Shown: piece after piece, positions 19,206 to 30,603 of the stretch | Position numbering within the stretch: position 1 is the first letter of the stretch | How the letters are laid out: each line of letters starts with the position of its first letter | Assembly (NCBI RefSeq): GCF_900142385.1 | Contig: NZ_FRAQ01000001.1 | Span: 558,001 to 622,000 of the forward strand | DNA length: 64,000 bases | From: Marinobacter antarcticus | GTDB lineage: Bacteria > Pseudomonadota > Gammaproteobacteria > Pseudomonadales > Oleiphilaceae | Direction: 5' to 3' | Notes under the pieces: generated by a model | The model's input: only the letters and a program-made list of their open reading frames with translations | Told to the model about the DNA's origin: nothing | The model's database searches: none | Translations under genes and position numbers: made by a program

Positions 19206-20401
19206 GTGAGCAATAAAGAATTGCAGGCACTCAAAGAACGCTATGTTGCAGCCGGTGTGGCAAGCCCTAATGAGCAGTTTGCCGACCACGCAACCAACGC
19301 AGAACTGTGGGATGCAGACGGCAAGCGCATGATCGACTTTGCCGGCGGTATCGGTGTACTCAACATCGGTCACCGGCATCCGAAAGTGGTTGAGGCCATA
19401 AAAGCCCAACTGGACAAGCTGATGCACACTTGTCAGACCGTCATGCCCTATGAGGGTTATGTGCGTTTGGCACAGAAGCTGAGTGAAGTTGCGCCGGTAA
19501 AAGGGCACGCCAAAGTAATGCTGGCAAACTCCGGCGCAGAGGCTCTGGAAAACGCCCTCAAGATTGCTCGTGCAGCCACTGGCCGTACCAACGTAATCTG
19601 CTTCGACGGCGGTTATCACGGCCGTACGTTCATGACCATGGCAATGAACGGCAAGGCAGCGCCCTACCAGACGGACTTTGGCCCTATGCCGGGAACCGTC
19701 TTCCGCGCGCCTTACCCAGTGTCTTACCACGGCGTAAGCGAAGATGAAGCCCTGCGTGGCCTCATGATGACCATGAAGGCAGATTCACCCGCGAAGCATA
19801 CCGCAGCCATTGTTATTGAGCCGGTGCTGGGCGAGGGTGGCTTTTACGCGGCTCCGGCCGTACCGGCAAGATGTTTGCCATTGAGCACAGCGGTGTTGAG
19901 CCGGACATGATGACCATGGCCAAGAGTATGGCCGACGGCATGCCCATCTCGGCGATTGTCGGAACGGATAAGCACATGGACGCCTCAGGCCCGAATTCGC
20001 TGGGTGGCACCTATACCGGCAGCCCCACAGCCTGTGCCGCAGCACTGGCCGTATTTGATGTGTTCAAAGAAGAGGACATTCTGGGCAAGAGCCAGCGCCT
20101 CGGGGAGAAGCTGAAATTTTGCTTTGACCAGTGGCAGAAGCAGTTCACTCATGTGGATAATGTCCGCTGTCTCGGCGCCATGGCGGCGTTCGAGCTGGTC
20201 GAAAGCAAGGACAGCCACAAGCCCATGCCAGAACTGGCTGCAGCCGTTACCAAAAAGGCCAAGGAAAAGGGCCTGATCCTTCTGAGCTGTGGCATGTACG
20301 GGAACACCTTGCGCTTCCTCATGCCGGTCACCATTGAGGATAAGATCCTTGAAGAAGGCTTGGCGATTCTTGAGGAGAGTCTGAAAGAAGCCGGCGCCTG
20401 A
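19206..20401 (+). pseudogene. gabT: 4-aminobutyrate aminotransferase-type gene broken by an internal deletion
   Basis: Two frames together give a class III PLP aminotransferase. The first runs from GTG 19206 (GGAG upstream) to about 19860 and contains ANSGAEALENALKIAR and CFDGGYHGRTFMTMAMNG. The second, in another frame, runs from about 19860 to 20401 and contains RTGKMFAIEHSGVEP, the PLP-lysine region MAKSMADGMP and GGTYTGSP. At the joint, GEGGFYAAP is followed directly by GRTGK. About 27 residues expected between them are missing, including the ADEVQ motif whose aspartate contacts the PLP ring nitrogen. Deletion and frameshift together should abolish activity. A misassembly is the alternative. 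Confidence 0.85.
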
Positions 20402-20424
20402 TCTGGAAACCGGTTGTTAAAATG

Positions 20425-20449
20425 CCGAACCTCCGGGTTCGGTTTTTTT
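20425..20449 (+). terminator. Rho-independent terminator after the aminotransferase gene
   Basis: CCGAACC (20425-20431) pairs with GGTTCGG (20436-20442) across a short loop, followed by seven T residues. It lies about 25 bp after the aminotransferase stop codon. Confidence 0.85.
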
Positions 20450-20500
20450 ATGGCGTTCGTCGTATACTGCCTCTAGTTGTTTCACAAACCAGGCAGAATC

Positions 20501-21226
20501 ATGACTTCACCGAACACCACGTCAGTGCCCGATCACAAGCCCAGACCCTGGGTTGATCTGCTAGTCAGTATTATCATCCCATCCGTTATCCTGATGAAGT
20601 TCAGCGGGGACCAATATCTTGGAAGCGTCAATGCGCTGATCCTGGGCCTGGCATTCCCCCTCAGTTGGGGGCTGTTCGAACTGATTCGCTACGGCAAGAA
20701 AAATTTTATAGCGTTACTAGGTCTGGTGAGTGTCGCGCTGACGGGCGGCATTGGTTTACTTGAGCTGGATGCCGGTTGGCTGGCAGTAAAGGAAGCGGCC
20801 ATTCCCGCAATTATTGGCCTGGCAGTGCTTGTTTCTACACGTACAAAATACCCGTTGGTTCGCACACTTCTCTATAACCCGAACGTACTCGACGTGGGAA
20901 AAATCCACGGGGCGCTGGAAGAGAAAGATTGTGTAGGGCAGTTTGAAGAACGCTTGTTGAAAGCCAGCTACTTTTTTGCCGGCACCTTTCTGTTCTCATC
21001 CATCATGAACTACGTTCTTGCCCGCTGGATTGTGGTCAGCCCCTCTGGTACTCAGGCTTTTAACGAGGAACTTGGCAGGATGACCCTGGTGAGTTATCCG
21101 ATGATCGCTATCCCATCCATGGTAATGATGATGCTTATCTTCTACTACCTTTGGAGAACCATACGTCGCCTTACGGGTTTTACGTTGGAAGAGGTGATGG
21201 CCCCTCACTTGGCGGAGAAAGAATAA
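20501..21226 (+). CDS. VC0807-family integral membrane protein
   Basis: A 241-residue inner-membrane protein with about six hydrophobic helices, recognised as VC0807-like from SIIIPSVILMKFSGD, LTGGIGLLELDAGWLAVKEA, YPLVRTLLYNPNVLDVGKI and FNEELGRMTLVSYPMIAIPS. The family has no established function. ATG 20501 is chosen over an upstream TTG because conserved residues start soon after it; AGGCAG precedes it. It is a single gene between two terminators, convergent with gyrB. Confidence 0.85.
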   Translation: MTSPNTTSVPDHKPRPWVDLLVSIIIPSVILMKFSGDQYLGSVNALILGLAFPLSWGLFELIRYGKKNFIALLGLVSVALTGGIGLLELDAGWLAVKEAAIPAIIGLAVLVSTRTKYPLVRTLLYNPNVLDVGKIHGALEEKDCVGQFEERLLKASYFFAGTFLFSSIMNYVLARWIVVSPSGTQAFNEELGRMTLVSYPMIAIPSMVMMMLIFYYLWRTIRRLTGFTLEEVMAPHLAEKE

Positions 21227-21292
21227 GCTGGATCGTCAGGCTCCGCGTCTGGTAAATAGCGTTATATTCCAAAAACATAGTCGTTTTTTCGG

Positions 21293-21341
21293 ACAAAAAA
21301 AAGCGGCCAGAGCAATCATGCTCTGGCCGCTTTTTTTTTAC
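21293..21341. terminator. Bidirectional terminator between the VC0807-family gene and gyrB
   Basis: A perfect 13-bp stem, AAGCGGCCAGAGC (21301-21313) with GCTCTGGCCGCTT (21320-21332), has a 6-nt loop. It is flanked by an A tract on the left and a T tract on the right, so it can end transcripts from both convergent genes. Confidence 0.93.
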
Positions 21342-21355
21342 TTATCAGAAATTTA

Positions 21356-23806
<2,451 letters not shown>

Positions 23807-23849
23807 TTAAAGCCGCTTTTCTGCAAGCCAAGGATTTGGTAAGCCGGTT

Positions 23850-24983
23850 TTATTCTTCCTTCAATTTGCCGTGTTCCACGTGGAACATTCGGTAATCAGG
23901 TATCTCGTTACCTTGCCACAATGACTCCGGATCGGGATGTTCAATGGAGGTAATAAATACCTGGCAACCTAATTCCTGTAACTTGCGAGCCAGCATTGTT
24001 CTGTGGCTCCCATCCAATTCGGCGTTAATGTCATCAATCAGAAAGCTGACTTGCTTTCCGAGCTCATTCAACACCATGCTTTGGGCAATCTTCATCAGAA
24101 TAACGAGGGTTTTCTGCTGGCCGCGGGAAAATGTTTCCGCCACCGGCCTTCCCTGAAATCTGATCCGGATGTCCGCACGGTTCGGCCCATAAAGGGTGTG
24201 CCCCATACGAGCTTCCTGCTCCCTGTGACGGGCAAGCACGTCTATCAGTGATTGACTGGTATCCCACCCAGGATAAAACTCCAGCTTCAGCCCCTCTGTC
24301 CAGCTCACATCCACTTCGTGAACAAGACTGTCGAACGCTCTTTTGAATTGATCAAAGGCAGCTTTCCGGGCTTCGCTTATTCTTTCGCTCAGTGCTGCGT
24401 ACTGTGTATCCCAGATGCGCAACATGGATTCGTCTAGTCTACCATTTCTCAACGTTTGATTCCGCTGTGATGTGACTCTCTGACACTGCTGCCAGCTTGC
24501 TGCGAAGGAAGGTTCCACGTGGAACACTGCCCAATCGAGGAATTGGCGACGTTTTCCTGGACCGCCGGCCACAATGTCGAAGACGCCAGGATCAATAACC
24601 GAAACTGGCAAGTGCATTGCAAGAGCAGAAAGGCTGCGCACGCCTTCACCGTCTACCCGAAGCGTGGTTTCCTTCTGGACTACGTCCCGGGAGATTCCTA
24701 AACGGTGAGCAAGCGAGTCTGCCGACCGTGTATTACGTTCCCTATCAAACCCGTGATCCAGACCACCGAATACCGTGAATCGTTGTTGCCCGTGTTGAAC
24801 AACAGCCTGATGGCGATTTATACGGAAGGATCGTCCAAGGCCCAGATAGCCGATAGCCTCAAGCACGCTCGTCTTGCCGCTCCCATTGGCTCCATAAAGT
24901 AAATTGAACGAAGGCGAGAACGAAACAGGTTCAGCAGAGGACAGGTTGCGAAAAAACTCGGTATGAAGTTTTACCAGCGCCAT
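23850..24983 (-). CDS. recF: Recombination mediator RecF
   Basis: A 377-residue SMC/ABC-like ATPase that helps load RecA at gapped DNA. It shows LLYGANGSGKTSVLEAIGYL (Walker A, about 29-48), FSRGQQKTLVILMKIAQS (signature) and SFLIDDINAELD (Walker B). The ATG at 24983 is chosen because MALVKLHTEFFRNL is the usual N-terminus; an ATG nine codons earlier adds no conserved residues. Two parS palindromes lie in the coding region; one encodes the MFHVEH near the C-terminus. A terminator separates recF from the upstream UbiB-like gene, so it probably has its own promoter. Confidence 0.95.
   Translation of the reverse strand: MALVKLHTEFFRNLSSAEPVSFSPSFNLLYGANGSGKTSVLEAIGYLGLGRSFRINRHQAVVQHGQQRFTVFGGLDHGFDRERNTRSADSLAHRLGISRDVVQKETTLRVDGEGVRSLSALAMHLPVSVIDPGVFDIVAGGPGKRRQFLDWAVFHVEPSFAASWQQCQRVTSQRNQTLRNGRLDESMLRIWDTQYAALSERISEARKAAFDQFKRAFDSLVHEVDVSWTEGLKLEFYPGWDTSQSLIDVLARHREQEARMGHTLYGPNRADIRIRFQGRPVAETFSRGQQKTLVILMKIAQSMVLNELGKQVSFLIDDINAELDGSHRTMLARKLQELGCQVFITSIEHPDPESLWQGNEIPDYRMFHVEHGKLKEE
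23872..23887. promoter_or_regulatory. parS centromere site 1 (ParB binding)
   Basis: TGTTCCACGTGGAACA is a perfect 16-bp palindrome matching the parS form known from Pseudomonas chromosomes (GTTCCACGTGGAAC core). It lies in the last codons of recF, about 26 kb from parB. Confidence 0.9.
24511..24526. promoter_or_regulatory. parS centromere site 2 (ParB binding)
   Basis: GTTCCACGTGGAAC at 24512-24525 is a perfect 14-bp palindrome, flanked by G and A, in the middle of recF and 640 bp from site 1. It encodes VFHVEP. Paired parS sites beside oriC fit ParABS origin segregation. Confidence 0.9.
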
Positions 24984-25035
24984 ATAAAGGACAGCTCGTT
25001 GCGGCAGCAAGAGAAATGGAACGTATCCATGAAAA

Positions 25036-25071
25036 AAGGCAGCATTTCACCGTTTAGTGGAATGCTGCCTT
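25036..25071 (-). terminator. Terminator between the UbiB-like gene and recF
   Basis: AAGGCAGCATT (25036-25046) pairs with AATGCTGCCTT (25061-25071), an 11-bp stem. Read on the minus strand it is followed by a T tract, so it ends the dnaA-dnaN-UbiB-like transcript before recF. Confidence 0.85.
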
Positions 25072-25105
25072 AGTGTACAAAACCACACAGGTGAAGGCGA
25101 CCGCC

Positions 25106-26377
25106 TCAGTGAAGCATATTAAGGCGCTCATCCATGAACACATCCATTTCCGGTGCCAGGATATGTACGTAACGGTCAAAATACAGGAACTGTTTCAGTA
25201 ACAGGGCAAACTCCCGGGGGAAGTGCAGTCCGTGGCTTTCGCCGACCTTAACCATATCCATAAGAATGCCATTCACATCATCTTCTGCCTGATCGGCCTC
25301 ATAGCGCACGTCATCCGGTACCATTTTATCCATCTGCTGATAAAGCTTGCGCAAGTCCGCCGCAAGATCATCTGCTTTGACAGTATGGCTGGTAATGCCA
25401 ATACGGATCATAGCCTCGGCCATGCCATCGAAATTCCCAACCATCACCGAAGAAATAAAATCGCTGACCGCTTCCCAGGTATCCGGCCGAATTCTCCCGA
25501 CAATTCCGAAATCGATAAAACCAACTCGCCCATCCTTAAGTACCATAAGGTTACCGGCGTGCACATCGGCGTGGAAAAACTCACACTGGGTAAGGCTCGA
25601 AAACCAAGTGTTCATTGCAGTGATCAGTGTCCGCTCCGGATCCTTTGCGTAACCCCGGATACTTTCAAGATCCGTTAAAGGCACACCGTGGAAGCGTTCC
25701 ATGGTGAGTATGCGCCGGGTGCTGCAGTGTTCATAAACTTCGGGGACGGTGGCATCTTCGTTATGAGTGTCGTGGAGAAAGTTCCGGAACACCTTCAGGT
25801 TGTTCGCTTCCTTTATGAAGTCGCATTCTTCCATCATGGTGCGCTGGATTTCTTCAACGATACCGGAGAGAGATGTCCAGGAAATTTTCGGCGCAAGCGT
25901 TTCGAGAATTCGCGCCGAAACGTACAAAAAGTTCAAGTCGGTCAGAAGTATGTTCTCGACGCCCGGTTTCTGAACCTTTATTACAACGTCTTCGCCAGAA
26001 ATCAGCCGAGCTGCATGCACCTGCGCGATTGAGGCGGAGGCCAGAGCCACCGGGTCAATTTCAGAGAACACCTGATCTATTGGCCGATCCAGCTCCTCGC
26101 GGATGATGCGTTTGATCACGCCAAAAGGCAGGTTGGGCGTCCGGTCCAGACAATACTGAAACTCTTCCACGTATTCTTTTGGGAAGAAGGTCGGAGAACT
26201 GGCAATGAACTGTCCCAGCTTGATGTACGTTGCACCCAGTGACTCAAACGTCTGGCGCAGGAGCCTCGGGGCAGGGGGGCGGTCACCCCCGACCCATTTG
26301 GCACCTGTCCGGCCCAATACAGAAAGTGTTTGTCCAATTCTGAATACGCCTTTGATTCCGTTCGTTACGGTGCCCAT
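25106..26377 (-). CDS. ABC1/UbiB-family atypical kinase-like protein
   Basis: The 423-residue protein has the ABC1/ADCK/UbiB fold: the KxGQ-type motif SLGATYIKLGQFIASSP, the A-rich loop ASASIAQVHAA, VVIKVQKPGV (ATP-binding lysine), FFHADVHAGNLMV (catalytic loop) and VGFIDFGIVG (DFG). Family members act as ATPases in ubiquinone synthesis or lipid homeostasis. E. coli UbiB has C-terminal membrane helices; here the C-terminus (FALLLKQFLYFDRYVHILAP) has little room for them, so this may be a soluble paralogue. It starts 10 bp after the dnaN stop with GGAG ahead of ATG, so it is co-transcribed with dnaA-dnaN, an unusual position. Confidence 0.88.
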   Translation of the reverse strand: MGTVTNGIKGVFRIGQTLSVLGRTGAKWVGGDRPPAPRLLRQTFESLGATYIKLGQFIASSPTFFPKEYVEEFQYCLDRTPNLPFGVIKRIIREELDRPIDQVFSEIDPVALASASIAQVHAARLISGEDVVIKVQKPGVENILLTDLNFLYVSARILETLAPKISWTSLSGIVEEIQRTMMEECDFIKEANNLKVFRNFLHDTHNEDATVPEVYEHCSTRRILTMERFHGVPLTDLESIRGYAKDPERTLITAMNTWFSSLTQCEFFHADVHAGNLMVLKDGRVGFIDFGIVGRIRPDTWEAVSDFISSVMVGNFDGMAEAMIRIGITSHTVKADDLAADLRKLYQQMDKMVPDDVRYEADQAEDDVNGILMDMVKVGESHGLHFPREFALLLKQFLYFDRYVHILAPEMDVFMDERLNMLH

Positions 26378-26387
26378 CAGTCTTCTC

Positions 26388-27491
26388 CTATAGCCTCATC
26401 GGCATAACCACATAGAGGCAGCGGTTATCATTTTGCGATTCAATCAGTGCGCTGCTGTTTGGATTGGAGAGGGTAATCTTGACCTGATCCTCTTCCAGAG
26501 CATTCATTACATCCACCAGATAGCCTACGTTAAAACCAATCTGCAGTGATTCGCCCTGATAATCCACCGGCAGCGCGTCTTCGGCCTGTTCCTGGTCCGG
26601 GTTGTTGGCAAACACCTGGAGTTCATTTGTCGCCAGGTTCAGGCGCACACCACGGATATTTTCATGAGAGAGAATGCCGGCTCGCTGAAGCGTGTTCTTC
26701 AGAGTGGCACGATCTGCCAGCACTATCTTGTCCCCACCGCGCGGAATCACCCGATTGTAGTCCGGGAACTTGCCCTCAATGAGCTTGGAGGTAAAAGTAT
26801 AGGATCCAACGGTTGCACGCAGATGGTTATCCCCGATAACCAATGTGACCGGTGTTTCCACATCATCCAGCAAGCGTGAAAGCTCCAGAACGCCCTTACG
26901 GGGAACGATGACCTGGCGCGGTTCAGCACAACCCGTATCCAGCTCAACATGAGCCATGGCCAGCCGGTGACCATCAGTTGCTACGGTGCGTACATGATCC
27001 TTATCTACTTCCAGCAATAATCCGTTCAGATAATAGCGGACATCCTGCTGCGCCATGGCGAAGGCGGTAGCATCAAACATGCGTCTCAGTTCTTTCTGTG
27101 GCAGTTCAAGCCGGAAGCTCTCGGGTTCGTCTTCGACATTCGGGAAATGCTCGGCTGGCAACGTGGAAAGCGTGAAATGGCTCGCACCACACCGTACATG
27201 CAGGCGGTCGCCTTCAAGCACCAGTTCTATCGGCGCTTCGTCTCCCAACGCCCGGCAGATGTCGGAAAGCTTGCGGGCCGGTACGGTAATCCTCCCGGGC
27301 TGATCCACATGGACAGGTGTCACCCGTCCTACCAGCTCAACCTCCATATTCGTCCCGGTCAAGATCAGTGTATTGTCTTCGGCCACCAGCAGCACATTGG
27401 ACAGCACCGGCATGGTCTGCTTTTTTTCAACGACACCGGCGATGCTTTGCAACGGTGTGAGCAGGGATTCACGGCTGATCGTCAGTTTCAT
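26388..27491 (-). CDS. dnaN: DNA polymerase III beta sliding clamp
   Basis: A 367-residue clamp, the family's normal length, made of three similar folds; it dimerises around DNA and tethers polymerase III. Typical stretches are MKLTISRESLLTPLQSIAGV, KKQTMPVLSNVLLVAED, EGKFPDYNRVIPR and the C-terminal YVVMPMRL that forms part of the clamp-binding cleft. It lies 116 bp downstream of dnaA. Confidence 0.98.
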   Translation of the reverse strand: MKLTISRESLLTPLQSIAGVVEKKQTMPVLSNVLLVAEDNTLILTGTNMEVELVGRVTPVHVDQPGRITVPARKLSDICRALGDEAPIELVLEGDRLHVRCGASHFTLSTLPAEHFPNVEDEPESFRLELPQKELRRMFDATAFAMAQQDVRYYLNGLLLEVDKDHVRTVATDGHRLAMAHVELDTGCAEPRQVIVPRKGVLELSRLLDDVETPVTLVIGDNHLRATVGSYTFTSKLIEGKFPDYNRVIPRGGDKIVLADRATLKNTLQRAGILSHENIRGVRLNLATNELQVFANNPDQEQAEDALPVDYQGESLQIGFNVGYLVDVMNALEEDQVKITLSNPNSSALIESQNDNRCLYVVMPMRL

Positions 27492-27607
27492 GTCACTCAG
27501 CTTTCTGTTGTTGGAAGGATGAATGGTATTTGTTTGTTACTATTTCAACACGCCACGCGCGATTCTTTTTGTACGATTCCGTGTCCACTCGCTGGAGACT
27601 CCCGGAT

Positions 27608-29068
27608 TCAGGTGGTCAGTAGTCTCATAAAGTTCTGATAATCCTCGCGGATGCCCGGATCCGTTCCCTGCAGTTCCACGATTTTCTTACACGCATGCAA
27701 GACGGTTGTATGATCACGACCACCAAACGCATCTCCAATTTCCGGCAGACTGTGATTGGTCAGCTCTTTCGAGAGCGACATAGCTACTTGCCGGGGACGG
27801 GTGACCACACGAGTTCGCCTTTTGGAATGAAGATCGGCCACCTTTATTTTATAGTACTCGGCCACCGTCCGCTGAATGTTATCAATACTCACCTGTTTTT
27901 CATGCAAAGCGAGCAGATCTTTCAGGCTTTCCCTGATAAACGGTGGCGTAATCTCAGACCCTGTGAAGTGAGCATTCGCTATCACTAGTCGAAGCGCGCC
28001 CTCCAGCTCTCTTACGTTGGAACGAATTTTCTGGGCAATAAAGAATGCCGCTTCGCTACTGAGTTTTACGTTTACCTGCTCGGCCTTTTTCATCAGGATC
28101 GCCACCCGTGTTTCCAGTTCAGGTGGTTCTACCATCACAGTCAGACCCCAACCAAAACGGGATTTAAGGCGCTCCTCCATATCCACAATTTCTTTGGGAA
28201 AACGGTCACACGTTACGATCACCTGCTGCCCGCCTTCCAGCAACGCATTAAAAGTGTGAAAAAACTCTTCCTGGGAACGCTCTTTACGGGCGAAAAACTG
28301 GATATCATCAATCAACAGTGCATCAACCGACCGGTAATACCGTTTGAATTCACTGATGGCGTTCAGTTGCAGCGCCTTCACCATGTCCGCAACAAACCGC
28401 TCCGAGCGCAGATACGCGACCTTTGCATTGGGGTTACGCCGCACAATATCGTTCCCAATGGCGTGCATCAAATGGGTTTTACCCAAGCCGACACCCCCGT
28501 ACAAAAACAGCGGGTTGTAAGCTCCACCAGGGTTTTCCGCTACCTGCATAGAGGCTGCCCGGGCGAGCTGGTTCGACTTACCCTCAATAAAGGTATCAAA
28601 AGTAAACCCTTGATTAAGAAAGCTCTGGTGTTTGATATCGCCTTCTACCTGAGTCTGCCGACGCCCCCCACCATACCCATTACGTTGTGATGGGCGATTG
28701 TTGCCTACGGTTGCCGCAACGCCTTTTTCTTCTTCAGTGACTCTGCCACCTGATTCGTCCTTGGCTCGTCTGGTTGACCCTTGCTGAGCCAGTTCCGAAC
28801 GCAGCACCGGCTCGCTCTCTCGGGGAGCTGACCCCACCTTCATACCGACTCTAGGAGCCTGGCCACCGTTTAATTCCTTGAGAACTTCCTCTATGCGCCG
28901 GAGATACTTTTCGTTCACCCAGTCCATGACAAACCGATTAGGAGCAAACAACATCAAATGCCCCTCACGGTGATCGGACTGAAGGGGTCTGAGCCATGTA
29001 TTGAACTGTTGTGCGGGAAACTCGTCCCGGAGTACTTCAAGACATTGATGCCACATACTGTTCGGCAC
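27608..29068 (-). CDS. dnaA: Chromosomal replication initiator DnaA
   Basis: A 486-residue AAA+ initiator. Domain I is [19 protein letters not shown]; a variable linker (about residues 90-150) follows. Domain III has [19 protein letters not shown] (Walker A) and [14 protein letters not shown] (Walker B). Domain IV has [20 protein letters not shown] and [16 protein letters not shown], the DnaA-box-reading helix. GTG 29068 is chosen because it is preceded by GGGAGCGG and starts the conserved (V)PNSMWHQC; an ATG 8 codons earlier is less likely. The gene reads away from the oriC-like region. Confidence 0.97.
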   Translation of the reverse strand: MPNSMWHQCLEVLRDEFPAQQFNTWLRPLQSDHREGHLMLFAPNRFVMDWVNEKYLRRIEEVLKELNGGQAPRVGMKVGSAPRESEPVLRSELAQQGSTRRAKDESGGRVTEEEKGVAATVGNNRPSQRNGYGGGRRQTQVEGDIKHQSFLNQGFTFDTFIEGKSNQLARAASMQVAENPGGAYNPLFLYGGVGLGKTHLMHAIGNDIVRRNPNAKVAYLRSERFVADMVKALQLNAISEFKRYYRSVDALLIDDIQFFARKERSQEEFFHTFNALLEGGQQVIVTCDRFPKEIVDMEERLKSRFGWGLTVMVEPPELETRVAILMKKAEQVNVKLSSEAAFFIAQKIRSNVRELEGALRLVIANAHFTGSEITPPFIRESLKDLLALHEKQVSIDNIQRTVAEYYKIKVADLHSKRRTRVVTRPRQVAMSLSKELTNHSLPEIGDAFGGRDHTTVLHACKKIVELQGTDPGIREDYQNFMRLLTT

Positions 29069-29189
29069 GACAGTCCGCTCCCGATAACGCATAAATTTCT
29101 CAAACCGGACAAGGAGCGTCCGATTCCGAAAGATGACCCGAGATTCTAACCCGCCGGCTCCGCCAGTGAAAGAGTAAACACCACATCAT

Positions 29190-29605
29190 AAACAACCTGT
29201 GGAAATTAATATTGTTTTTTATCAGTCTGTTATAGACTTATATACAGGGTTGTGTACAGAAAATTCTTTAAAGGTAAGTTACCCACACACCTATGTGTAC
29301 AACCGGTCGCCAACTCTGTGCGCAACTCTGGGCTTTTCGGTGGATAACTAAAGCTTTTCCGACTGGCGCAACTTATACACAATCCGTCATAGGCTTATAC
29401 ACAGGACTCAAGGGTGCTTGTACGCAGCTTTGTAAATGCTCCAGGTTACGGATTTATATGCCAGAAACTGGCTTTTCCACAGAAAAAGGCCTGTGTAATA
29501 ACAGTAATAATAGAGTCTTTAAAAGAATTATAAAAACACCTATTACTACTGTTAGTCTTCAGATCGATCGAGATATTCACGCCCTTTCGCAACCTCCCAG
29601 AAGAC
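29190..29605. other. oriC: Chromosomal origin of replication (oriC) candidate
   Basis: This gene-free stretch between dnaA and rpmH holds a cluster of DnaA boxes. Two are perfect TTATACACA (29373-29381 and 29395-29403). Near matches are TTGTACACA (29294-29302, reverse), TTATCCACC (29339-29347, reverse), TTATATACA (29238-29246) and TTTTCCACA (29473-29481). An AT-rich tract from about 29497 to 29548 could be the unwinding element, and AGATCGATCG follows at about 29561. The location matches the dnaA-rpmH origin of Pseudomonas. Open frames here look like shadows. Confidence 0.88.
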
Positions 29606-29642
29606 ACAACCTCCCATCGGCATAAGCGCGTACCAATAAACA

Positions 29643-29671
29643 TTGAACCTGCAGCAGAATTTGCATAGAAT
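29643..29671 (+). promoter_or_regulatory. Sigma-70-type promoter for rpmH-rnpA
   Basis: TTGAAC (29643-29648) and TAGAAT (29666-29671) are separated by exactly 17 bp and lie about 75 bp before rpmH. Confidence 0.65.
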
Positions 29672-29745
29672 GCCGCTCCTGTTTTGGTTATTAATTTTTC
29701 AACCAACTCCCGAATGTCAAACACACGAATTGTGAGATAATCACC

Positions 29746-29880
29746 ATGAAAAGAACGTTTCAACCAAGCGTCCTGAAGCGTAAGCGCGTTCACGGTTTCC
29801 GTGCCCGTATGGCAACTGCCAACGGCCGCAAAGTAATTTCCCGTCGTCGTGCCAAAGGCCGTGCACGTCTGTCTGCGTAA
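29746..29880 (+). CDS. rpmH: Ribosomal protein bL34
   Basis: A 44-residue very basic protein, [18 protein letters not shown] at the start and [10 protein letters not shown] at the end, the normal length for bL34 of the large ribosomal subunit. It is the first gene to the right of oriC and heads the rpmH-rnpA-yidD-yidC series. Confidence 0.98.
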   Translation: MKRTFQPSVLKRKRVHGFRARMATANGRKVISRRRAKGRARLSA

Positions 29881-29895
29881 TCTGTCGTTCGCCTC

Positions 29896-30306
29896 GTGAA
29901 GGCTTTGAACTTCCCGAAATCGCACCGTCTGTTACGACCAGCCGATTACGGCAAAGTTTTCAACGACGTACAGCTGAAGGTTCCGCACAGGAATTTTCTG
30001 ATCCTGGCGACTCCGAATAATCTCGGACATGCCAGGATTGGTCTTGTGTTTGCGAAAAAGAACCTGAAGCTGTCGGTACAGCGGAACCGGATCAAACGCC
30101 AGGTACGAGAGACTTTCCGGCATCTGCCCGAACTTCCCAGAATGGATATTATTGTTCTGGGGCGTCAAGGGCTTGCTGCTCTGGATAACGAAACGGTTTG
30201 CACATCTCTGAATGGACTCTGGCAACGGCTAGCGAAAAAGTATCATCAACTCCCCCAATCGCAACCAGCAGCAGTATCTTCATCTGCCGGTCAGGGAACA
30301 GGTTAA
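29896..30306 (+). CDS. rnpA: Ribonuclease P protein component
   Basis: The 136-residue basic protein partner of RNase P RNA in tRNA 5' maturation. LVFAKKNLKLSVQRNRIKRQ and VRETFR are the conserved RNR region. The GTG at 29896 begins 15 bp after rpmH. The last about 20 residues (SQPAAVSSSAGQGTG) are a low-complexity tail. The stop codon overlaps the yidD start (TAATG). Confidence 0.96.
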   Translation: MKALNFPKSHRLLRPADYGKVFNDVQLKVPHRNFLILATPNNLGHARIGLVFAKKNLKLSVQRNRIKRQVRETFRHLPELPRMDIIVLGRQGLAALDNETVCTSLNGLWQRLAKKYHQLPQSQPAAVSSSAGQGTG

Positions 30307-30599
30307 TGCGTAATTTTCTGCTTCTACCTATCCGCTTCTACCAGTACGCCATCAGCCCTATGATGGCCAGTCATTGCCGCCATTATCCCACCTGCTCACA
30401 ATACGCTGTGGAAGCCATTTCTCATCACGGTTCACTGAAAGGTCTGTATCTTTCCGTAAAACGCTTGCTGAGATGTCATCCATGGGCTGAAGGTGGTTAT
30501 GATCCAGTACCTGATACCTTGATATCCGGACCAGAAAAAGTGATCGAATGCTGCTCGCAGACTGACCATTCCTCAATAACAACCCAGACCAGACAGTAA
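30306..30599 (+). CDS. yidD: Membrane protein insertion efficiency factor YidD
   Basis: A 97-residue protein with the YidD/HlyA signature: LPIRFYQYAISPMM, CRHYPTCSQYAVEAISHHG, and LLRCHPWAEGGYDPVP with its conserved cysteines. It aids YidC-dependent membrane insertion and is peripheral to the inner membrane. Start ATG 30306 overlaps the rnpA stop by one base and follows homology; an upstream in-frame start lies inside rnpA. Confidence 0.95.
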   Translation: MRNFLLLPIRFYQYAISPMMASHCRHYPTCSQYAVEAISHHGSLKGLYLSVKRLLRCHPWAEGGYDPVPDTLISGPEKVIECCSQTDHSSITTQTRQ

Positions 30600-30603
30600 C
30601 TCT

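Noticed and set aside
29446..29925. 159-codon minus-strand open frame across oriC and rpmH
   Set aside because: It covers the oriC-like AT-rich tract and antisense rpmH, with no domain or ribosome site; rpmH and the DnaA boxes explain the sequence.
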